From JASHSH01 sp036490215 (GTDB lineage Bacteria > Pseudomonadota > Alphaproteobacteria > Rhodospirillales > Magnetospirillaceae), in NCBI GenBank assembly GCA_036490215.1, contig DASXEH010000003.1, forward strand, positions 1 to 64,000: DNA of 64,000 nt, read 5' to 3'. Below are positions 43,544 through 49,799 of the stretch, one piece after another. Position 1 is the first letter of the stretch. Each line of letters starts with the position of its first letter. Made by a program: the position numbers and the translations under genes. Under the pieces are notes generated by a model. The model saw only the letters and a program-made list of their open reading frames with translations, had not been told where the DNA came from and searched no databases.

Positions 43544-43906
43544 ATGAAATACATGCTGATGATCTACGGGAACGAGGCCGCGATGCATGGCGCGACCAAG
43601 GAACAGTTCGGCCAGATGTACGCGGCCTATGGCGCCTATACCGAGGCGATGAAGAAAGCCGGTGCCTGGGTGGCGGGCGATCCGCTCCAGCCGACGGCTA
43701 CCGCCAGCACCGTGCGCGTCGCCGACGGTAAGTCGAAAGTGGTGAACGGTCCGTATGCCGAGACCAAGGAGCAGCTGGGCGGCTACTACATCATCGATGT
43801 GCCGGATCTCGACGCGGCTTTGTCTTGGGCCTCGCGCTGCCCGGGCGCCAGCGTTGGCGCGCTTGAAGTACGGCCGCTCCAGGACTTCGCGAGCATGAGG
43901 CCCTGA
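43544..43906 (+). CDS. YCII-related (DGPF) family protein
   Basis: 120 residues of ferredoxin-like fold. It begins MKYMLMIYGNEAAM and ends GAREVRPL-like (GALEVRPLQDF), with VVNGPYAETKEQLGGYYIIDVPDLDAALSWA as the DGPF-type core; here the motif reads NGPYAETKE. SD GAAGGAG at 43531-43537. These proteins are typically encoded just before an ECF-like sigma factor, as here, and may act as its regulatory partner, but their biochemistry is unknown. Confidence 0.9.
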   Translation: MKYMLMIYGNEAAMHGATKEQFGQMYAAYGAYTEAMKKAGAWVAGDPLQPTATASTVRVADGKSKVVNGPYAETKEQLGGYYIIDVPDLDAALSWASRCPGASVGALEVRPLQDFASMRP

Positions 43907-45156
43907 TCACCGTACGGCAGGACGGCGATACGCCGCGAGCGACCGCAGAACGGGTCGCGCGGCGCGGCTACGGTAAGCTGGTCGCCTTCCTGGCTGCGCG
44001 GACACGCGACGTGGCGGGAGCCGAGGACGCTTTGTCCGAGGCTTTCGCCGCCGCGCTGACCGACTGGCCGATCAAGGGCATTCCCGATAATCCGGAAGCC
44101 TGGCTTCTATCCGTGGCACGCCGCAAATCCATCGACACGATCCGGCGGGCCAAGACAGGCGTGCAGGCCGGCGATCATCTCAGGCTGATCGCCGACGAGC
44201 TGGAGGCAGCGGCCGAGGAGGCGGCGGAGATTCCCGATGAGCGCCTGCGGCTGATGTTCGCCTGCGCCCATCCAGCGATCGACGCGAATATCCGCGCGCC
44301 GCTGATCCTGCAGACGATTCTTGGCTTCGACGCGGCCACCATCGGTTCCGCATTCCTGGTCGCGCCGGCGACCATGGGCCAGCGCCTGGTGCGGGCGAAG
44401 ACCAAGATCCGTCTCGCCGGGATTCCGTTCCGCGTGCCCGAGCGCATCGAATTGGCCGAACGCCTGGAGGTCGTGCTCGATGCGATCTACGCCGCTTTCG
44501 CCGAAGGTTGGACCGATCCAGCCGGTACCGAAACGCGGCGGCGCAATCTCGCCGAGGAAGGCCTGTGGCTCGGACGATTGGTGACCGCTCTTCTTCCCGA
44601 TGAGCCCGAAGCGCTGGGCCTGCTCGCGCTGATGCTCTTCGCCGAAGCACGCCGTGCCGCGCGACGCGATGCCGATGGCAACTATGTGCCTCTGGCAGAA
44701 CAGGATTCTGCACTCTGGGACCGTACCGCCATCGATGAAGCCGAGGCACTGCTCTTTCGTGCCAGCACCATGAACAGCGTCGGGCGCTATCAGTTGGAAG
44801 CGGCGATCCAATCGGCTCACGCAATCCGCCGGCTCTCGGGCCAGGCCGATTGGGAGGCGATCGTGCAGCTCTATGATGCGCTACTGGCGCTGACCGGCTC
44901 GCCGGTCGTCGCAATCAACCGCGCCATCGCACTCGCACGCGTCGCGGGCCCCGGCGCGGGACTCGCTGCGCTTGACCCGCTGGCGGATCATCCGCAATTG
45001 GCAGAGTACCAACCCTATTGGGCGGCCCGGGCCGATCTTCTGGCGCAGAGCGGCGATGCGAAACATGCGCGCGAGGCCTATGACCGCGCCATCGGTTTGG
45101 AGTCCGATCCTGCCGTTCGCCGGTTCCTGCAGGAGCGGCAAGGGAAGCTGCCGTAA
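43903..45156 (+). CDS. RNA polymerase sigma factor, DUF6596/YCII-associated
   Basis: Up to 417 residues. Sigma region 2 reads RRGYGKLVAFLAARTRDVAGAEDALSEAF and PEAWLLSVARRKSIDTIRR; region 4 is near RLMFACAHPAI...LGFDAATIGSAFLV; a long C-terminal helical (TPR-like/DUF6596) half follows. The first ATG/GTG/TTG in frame is GTG 44011, but that cuts into region 2. The frame is open back to 43867 with no standard start, and a CTG at 43903 overlaps the YCII stop as CTGA, the same geometry as other couplings here. I therefore extend to 43903; a conservative start is 44011. Confidence 0.82.
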   Translation: MITVRQDGDTPRATAERVARRGYGKLVAFLAARTRDVAGAEDALSEAFAAALTDWPIKGIPDNPEAWLLSVARRKSIDTIRRAKTGVQAGDHLRLIADELEAAAEEAAEIPDERLRLMFACAHPAIDANIRAPLILQTILGFDAATIGSAFLVAPATMGQRLVRAKTKIRLAGIPFRVPERIELAERLEVVLDAIYAAFAEGWTDPAGTETRRRNLAEEGLWLGRLVTALLPDEPEALGLLALMLFAEARRAARRDADGNYVPLAEQDSALWDRTAIDEAEALLFRASTMNSVGRYQLEAAIQSAHAIRRLSGQADWEAIVQLYDALLALTGSPVVAINRAIALARVAGPGAGLAALDPLADHPQLAEYQPYWAARADLLAQSGDAKHAREAYDRAIGLESDPAVRRFLQERQGKLP

Positions 45157-45159
45157 AGA

Positions 45160-46371
45160 TTAGAGCGCTTCGCCGCGCATCAGCCGCGGCAGATCGCCTT
45201 CGAGACCCATCGCGTGGCGCGTGAAAAGACGCTTTGCAGCGGGCATGCGATTGACGGCAGCAAGACCGAGATCGCGCGCCAGTTTGAGCGGCTTGATCTC
45301 GTTCGAGAACAACCGCACCAACCCATCGGTCATGCCGAGCATCAGTAGATTGTCGAATCGCCGCCAACGCGCGTAACCCTCCAGCGTCTGCGCACCGCCG
45401 ATATCGAGACCGAGACGCCGCGATTCGACAACGCGTTCCGCCAGCGCCGAGGCATCGCGCAGGCCCATATTCATGCCCTGCCCCGCCACTGGATGCATCG
45501 CATGGGCCGCGTCGCCAACCAAGGCGAGGCGCGGCACCCAATACGCATCGGCCAATTGGAAGGCCAGCGGATGCGCATAGCGCGGGCCATCCAGCGTCAG
45601 CGCGCCGAGAAACTGACCGAAGCGGGAACGCAGCTCGTCGAGGAAGACCGCATCGCCTTCCTTCATGATCGCCGCGGCGATGTGCGGCTTCTCGGTCCAG
45701 ACGATGCCGGATCGGTTGCGCGGCAGCGGCAGAATGGCGAAAGGCCCCGCCGGCAGAAACAGCTCGTGCGCAATATTGGCATGCGGCTTTTCATGCGCGA
45801 CGGTACAGACGATCGCCATCTGATCGTAGTCGCGCGTCTTGACCGCAATCCCGGCGCTGTCGCGCACCATTGAACGACGGCCATCGGCGCCGACGATCAA
45901 GGGCGCCGTCAGTACCTCGCCGTCTTTCAGCGTGACCGTCACCACGCCGTCGCCACGCTCGATCTGTGCGATGCGCATCGGCGCGAGGCGGGTGAGATTC
46001 TTCTGGTCGCCAAGCCGGATCGCGAGCGCGCGGCGCAACCCTTCGCTTTCGACGACCCAACCGAACGGGTCCTCGCCGATTTCTTCGTGGTGATAGTGCA
46101 GCGTGGCCGGCGATTTGCCGTCGGCCACGCGGATGCGTTCGATCGCGGCAGCATGGGGCGCGACGTTCGGCCACAGATCGACGGTTACCATGGCGCGCTG
46201 TGCCGTCAGCGCGACCGAAAGCGCGCGGCCGTCGAAGCTCGGCACCACCTCTGCTTGCGGATTCTCGTGGTCGATGATCGCGACCTGGAGATCGGCCTGG
46301 GCCAAGGCCAGCCCGAGCACCCCGCCCACCGGTCCGCCACCGACAATGATGACGTCGAAAGCGCGGCTCAT
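45160..46371 (-). CDS. UbiH/UbiF/COQ6-family FAD monooxygenase
   Basis: 403 residues of class A flavoprotein hydroxylase. The N-terminal FAD loop is VIIVGGGPVGGVLGLALA, the middle carries VGADGRRSMVRDSAGI (DG motif), and the C-terminal LVGDAAHAMHPVAGQGMNMGLRDA motif is diagnostic of the ubiquinone hydroxylase family. It probably hydroxylates a ubiquinone precursor ring; which position cannot be decided. Its start overlaps the MFS stop (ATGA), so the exporter and hydroxylase are one transcription unit. Confidence 0.9.
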   Translation of the reverse strand: MSRAFDVIIVGGGPVGGVLGLALAQADLQVAIIDHENPQAEVVPSFDGRALSVALTAQRAMVTVDLWPNVAPHAAAIERIRVADGKSPATLHYHHEEIGEDPFGWVVESEGLRRALAIRLGDQKNLTRLAPMRIAQIERGDGVVTVTLKDGEVLTAPLIVGADGRRSMVRDSAGIAVKTRDYDQMAIVCTVAHEKPHANIAHELFLPAGPFAILPLPRNRSGIVWTEKPHIAAAIMKEGDAVFLDELRSRFGQFLGALTLDGPRYAHPLAFQLADAYWVPRLALVGDAAHAMHPVAGQGMNMGLRDASALAERVVESRRLGLDIGGAQTLEGYARWRRFDNLLMLGMTDGLVRLFSNEIKPLKLARDLGLAAVNRMPAAKRLFTRHAMGLEGDLPRLMRGEAL

Positions 46372-47804
46372 GACGCTTGGCTGCTGGGCTGTTGCGCTTG
46401 ACCGCGCCCGTATTTCGTCGAGATCAACTCGGCGCCGGCATCACGCGGTAGCCGGTTGAACATGAAAATCGAACAGGATGACATGGCCGCGACGATGAGA
46501 AAGGCATTGATGAAATCATCCGCCACCAGCGTATCGCCATGGCGCGTCAGCACCGTGAAATGCAGGATGATCGCGGCGACACCGACGCCAACGCTCATCG
46601 AGAGCTGTTGCACCATGCTGGCAAAACTGGTGGCGGCACTCATCCGGTCGCGGCCGACATCGGCATAGGAAATCGTGTTGAGGCTGGTGAATTCCAGCGA
46701 GCGGAAAAAGCCGCCCAACAACAACAAGCCGAAGATGACGAAGGCCGGTGTGGTCGCGCGGAACAATGCATAGCTGGCCAGGAATGCGGCACTGATCGCC
46801 GCGTTGAAAATCAGCACGCGGCGGAAACCGAAGCGGCGGAGGATGGGTGCGGCGCTGGTTTTCATCAACAAGGCCCCGGCGGCCGCGGCGAAGGTCAGCA
46901 GCCCAGAATGCAAAGGATTATAGCCGAAACCCACTTGTAGCATCAGGGGCATCAGGAACGGGATCGCGCCAACGCCGACCCTAAACATAAAACCGCCGAC
47001 CACGCCGGCGCGGAAAGTGTCTAGCCGCAAAAGCGAGAGATCGAGCAACGGCGCGACAGTCTGCCGGGCATGGCGGACATAAATGGCCAGGCCGATGGCC
47101 CCCACCACCATCAGGCCCAGCGCAACGGGAATCGGGATCACCCCGCGGCCGATGAATTCGAAGCCGAAGATCAGCCCGGTGAAGCCGATCGCCGTCAGCA
47201 GAAAGCCGCGGAAGTCGAGGGCCCCCACGGTCGATTCGCGGATATTGCCGATGAACGAGAGCGCCAAGCTGACGCCGATGATGCCGATCGGCACGTTGAT
47301 CCAGAAGATCCAGCGCCACGAGAAATAGGTGGTGATGAAACCGCCGAGCGGCGGCCCGATCACCGGACCGACCAGCGCCGGGATGGTGACATAGGCCATC
47401 GCGCTGACCAATTCGGATTTCGGCGTCGTGCGCAGCAGCACCAGGCGGCCCACCGGCACCATCATCGCGCCGCCAAGCCCTTGGAAGATGCGCGCGGCGA
47501 CGAACTGCCACAGCGAGTCGCTGAACCCGCAGAGGATCGAGCCGGTGGTGAAGATGACGATGGCGGTGCAGAAAACGCTGCGCGCGCCGAACCGGTCGGC
47601 CATCCAGCCGCTGATCGGGATGAACACCGCAAGACTGAAGAGATACGACGTGATGCCGAGGTTGAGTCGTAACGGTACTTCGCCCAGCGATCGGGCAATC
47701 GCCGGCAACGCAGTAGCCAGCACGGTTGAGTCGAGATTCTCCATGAACAGGGCGCAGGCGACGATCAACGGGATCAGGAGCGAGCGAGGTGCCGATGCGC
47801 CCAT
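46368..47804 (-). CDS. MFS drug exporter, DHA2 (14-helix) family
   Basis: 478 residues with about 14 hydrophobic segments. The N-terminal motif FMENLDSTVLATALPAIARSL and GWMADRFGARSVF (motif A), and LGGAMMVPVGRLVLLR (motif C region) are those of EmrB/DHA2 proton-coupled exporters. It resides in the inner membrane; no HlyD partner is nearby. The ATG at 47804 is used; a TTG three codons upstream is unlikely. It is divergent from the rpfF-type gene across a 333-base regulatory gap. Confidence 0.88.
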   Translation of the reverse strand: MGASAPRSLLIPLIVACALFMENLDSTVLATALPAIARSLGEVPLRLNLGITSYLFSLAVFIPISGWMADRFGARSVFCTAIVIFTTGSILCGFSDSLWQFVAARIFQGLGGAMMVPVGRLVLLRTTPKSELVSAMAYVTIPALVGPVIGPPLGGFITTYFSWRWIFWINVPIGIIGVSLALSFIGNIRESTVGALDFRGFLLTAIGFTGLIFGFEFIGRGVIPIPVALGLMVVGAIGLAIYVRHARQTVAPLLDLSLLRLDTFRAGVVGGFMFRVGVGAIPFLMPLMLQVGFGYNPLHSGLLTFAAAAGALLMKTSAAPILRRFGFRRVLIFNAAISAAFLASYALFRATTPAFVIFGLLLLGGFFRSLEFTSLNTISYADVGRDRMSAATSFASMVQQLSMSVGVGVAAIILHFTVLTRHGDTLVADDFINAFLIVAAMSSCSIFMFNRLPRDAGAELISTKYGRGQAQQPSSQAS

Positions 47805-48137
47805 AACGTGCAATTCAATGCTGGAAATTCGCTGGATGAATCAGGGACCTATATGCGCCTCGCCAGAACCTCTGTCGAGAATCGTCCCTGCAGGGCTGCC
47901 CCATACTTAGTTCTAGGCAGGACTTATGCGCATCAAACGCGCATAATCATATTATAAATCAGTATGTTGTGTGCGGGCACGCATTGCGTACTGCCTAATT
48001 TCCGCATTACCATTGAGGCGGGCCTTCGCCCGTCGCGTTCCATTCTTATGCGTCCTCACGGGCGGAAGGCTGAATCCGGCTCGACTCGCCTTCCGTGGGG
48101 ACGGCAGGCCGTGAGCCGCACCAGAATGGAGGGAAAA
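47805..48137. promoter_or_regulatory. Divergent intergenic region upstream of the RpfF-type gene, with palindrome and structured leader
   Basis: The largest gene-free gap in the window (333 bases). It holds an AT-rich core (about 47940-47970, unusual here) and a 23-base palindrome with perfect 8-bp arms (TTATGCGC at 47924-47931, GCGCATAA at 47939-47946). The part nearest rpfF has nested complementary segments: 48055-48061 with 48109-48115, enclosing 48063-48070 with 48088-48095, plus a small GCGGGC/GCCCGT hairpin near 48018-48033. The frame of rpfF is open through the leader from 47964, but GGAGG at 48128-48132 favours the ATG at 48138. Confidence 0.6.
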
Positions 48138-49088
48138 ATGCGCTCTGAAGTCGTTCGTCTCGAAGCTTCCAAGGTCCTGCCGCACCACCGTCAGCGCCGG
48201 AGCCAATTCGAGAGCCATTACGAATCCGATACCGGCACGCTCTGGGGCTACATGAATCAGCCCGTCGGCACGCCCTGCTTCAATCTCGGCCTGCTCGGCG
48301 ACATCCGCGCCCATGACAATGCGCTCGCCGTCAACGAAGGCCGTGTCTCGCATAACGGCGAAATGCGCGACGTCAATTTCTACGTGCTCGGCTCGCGCAC
48401 ACCCGATGTGTTCAACCTGGGTGGCGATCTGGCGCTCTTCGTCCTGCTGATCAAGTCGCGCGAACGGGAAGCCTTGGCTCACTATGCCAAGCTGTGCATC
48501 GACAATATGTATCCGCGCATACGCAACTTCTTCACCGACAAGATGATCACGGTGTCGTTGGTGCAGGGCGACGCGCTCGGCGGCGGGTTGGAAACTGCAC
48601 TATCGTCAGACGTCATCATCGCCGAAGAAGGCGCCAACATGGGTCTGCCCGAAATCCTGTTCAACCTGTTCCCGGGCATGGGCGCTTGCAGCCTGCTCGC
48701 ACGCCGCATCGGCCTGCGCGCCGCGGAAGAGCTGATCACCAGCGGCCGCATCATGCCCGCGGCCAAGCTGCACGAGATGGGCGTGATCGATATCCTGGTG
48801 AAGAAGGGCGAGGGCGAAGCCGCCACGCGCAACTGGATCGCCAAGAACGCGAAGCGCCGCAATGCGCTCCAGTCGATCTATGCCGCGCGCCAGCATGTCC
48901 ACCCGATCGAACGCGCCGAGCTCGACAACATCACCAATCTCTGGGTCGATGCCGCCCTACGTCTGGGCGACCGCGATCTGAAGATGATGGGCCGGATCGT
49001 GCGCGCGCAGCTGCGCCGGATGGAGAGCGAACCGATCGCCCTGCCGACCGCCGTGGCTCAGGACGTGGCCATTTCGAGAGGCGCTTGA
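48138..49088 (+). CDS. rpfF: RpfF-type DSF (cis-2-unsaturated fatty acid) synthase
   Basis: 316 residues of crotonase fold. The segment VQGDALGGGLETALSSDVII carries E152 and ANMGLPEILFNLFPGMGAC carries E172; the 20-residue spacing equals that of the catalytic glutamates E141/E161 of Xanthomonas RpfF, and the FNLFPGMGA stretch is specific to DSF synthases rather than beta-oxidation hydratases. RpfF dehydrates 3-hydroxyacyl-ACP and releases the cis-2-unsaturated fatty acid signal. GGAGG five bases before the ATG sets the start. The 3' end overlaps the convergent diiron gene by 31 bases. The RpfC and RpfG homologues lie 0.7-4.4 kb further on. Confidence 0.9.
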   Translation: MRSEVVRLEASKVLPHHRQRRSQFESHYESDTGTLWGYMNQPVGTPCFNLGLLGDIRAHDNALAVNEGRVSHNGEMRDVNFYVLGSRTPDVFNLGGDLALFVLLIKSREREALAHYAKLCIDNMYPRIRNFFTDKMITVSLVQGDALGGGLETALSSDVIIAEEGANMGLPEILFNLFPGMGACSLLARRIGLRAAEELITSGRIMPAAKLHEMGVIDILVKKGEGEAATRNWIAKNAKRRNALQSIYAARQHVHPIERAELDNITNLWVDAALRLGDRDLKMMGRIVRAQLRRMESEPIALPTAVAQDVAISRGA

Positions 49089-49735
49089 AACGCCGGCTGC
49101 TGGAACAACTGGCCGAACAGCCAGAAGTTCGTGCGCGTGGCGTTGACGATCGTCTCTTGAGCCAATGGGTCGTGGATGGTCTTGACCAGTTCCTTGAGCT
49201 TGGCCATGTGGTCGAGATCCATCGACGCATGCGAGCTCAGGAACTTGAAGGCCCCCGGATCGGGATAGCCGGTCGCGCGCGCGATTGAAGACGCGACGCG
49301 ACCGCCATAGACGGAGGAAATGACCTCGAGCGCATAGAGCATGCCGAGAACGCCGCAGGGATGGACGCGTTCGACCGTGTAGTAGTTGAACGCAATCATG
49401 CCCTGGATCGGCGGACTGGGCGGAAACACACGGACAGCCTCGGCGTCCCCACCGGTGGCGATGACGTCTTCCATCACCCAGTCTTCGTGGCCCTGCTCTT
49501 CTTCGATGTTGTGATACATCTGATAGCGCACTTGGCGGAACTCATCGCCGAGCCGCGACGCGGCAGCACCCATGATCGGGCAAAAATGCCAGACGACATG
49601 GTAAAGATCGTGCAGGAACGCCGCATATTCCGAACGCGTCAGTCCGTGATTGATCATCGAGTGAACTTTGGGAATCGCCTCGAGCCCGCGGCGCTCCTCA
49701 TCGGTGGTCTCGATCAATCTCAGAAAAAACGACAT
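49058..49735 (-). CDS. Haem-oxygenase-like diiron protein in the DSF cluster
   Basis: 225 residues, all-helical, of the haem-oxygenase-like 'iron-containing redox enzyme' superfamily (TENA/PqqC/UndA relatives). A full metal-ligand set can be read: E80-x2-H83 (EEEQGH), E137 (ALEVISS), and H169-x3-D173-x2-H176 (SSHASMDLDH). This E-x2-H...E...H-x3-D-x2-H order is that of haem-oxygenase-like diiron oxygenases such as the fatty-acid decarboxylase UndA. GAGGGGAAGA precedes the ATG at 49735; the longer open frame upstream is rejected. It follows the RpfC-type gene on the same strand (64 bases) and runs into the rpfF 3' end. A role on the fatty-acid signal or its precursor is inferred from context only. 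Confidence 0.85.
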   Translation of the reverse strand: MSFFLRLIETTDEERRGLEAIPKVHSMINHGLTRSEYAAFLHDLYHVVWHFCPIMGAAASRLGDEFRQVRYQMYHNIEEEQGHEDWVMEDVIATGGDAEAVRVFPPSPPIQGMIAFNYYTVERVHPCGVLGMLYALEVISSVYGGRVASSIARATGYPDPGAFKFLSSHASMDLDHMAKLKELVKTIHDPLAQETIVNATRTNFWLFGQLFQQPAFQAPLEMATS

Positions 49736-49799
49736 TCTCTTCCCCCTCAAATATCCGGCGCTCGATGATGAATATGGCGTGGCATCCGCGCCGCGACGT

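Noticed and set aside
48138..49088. Ordinary enoyl-CoA hydratase
   Set aside because: The paired glutamates with the FNLFPGMGA segment and the adjacent RpfC/RpfG homologues favour DSF synthase.
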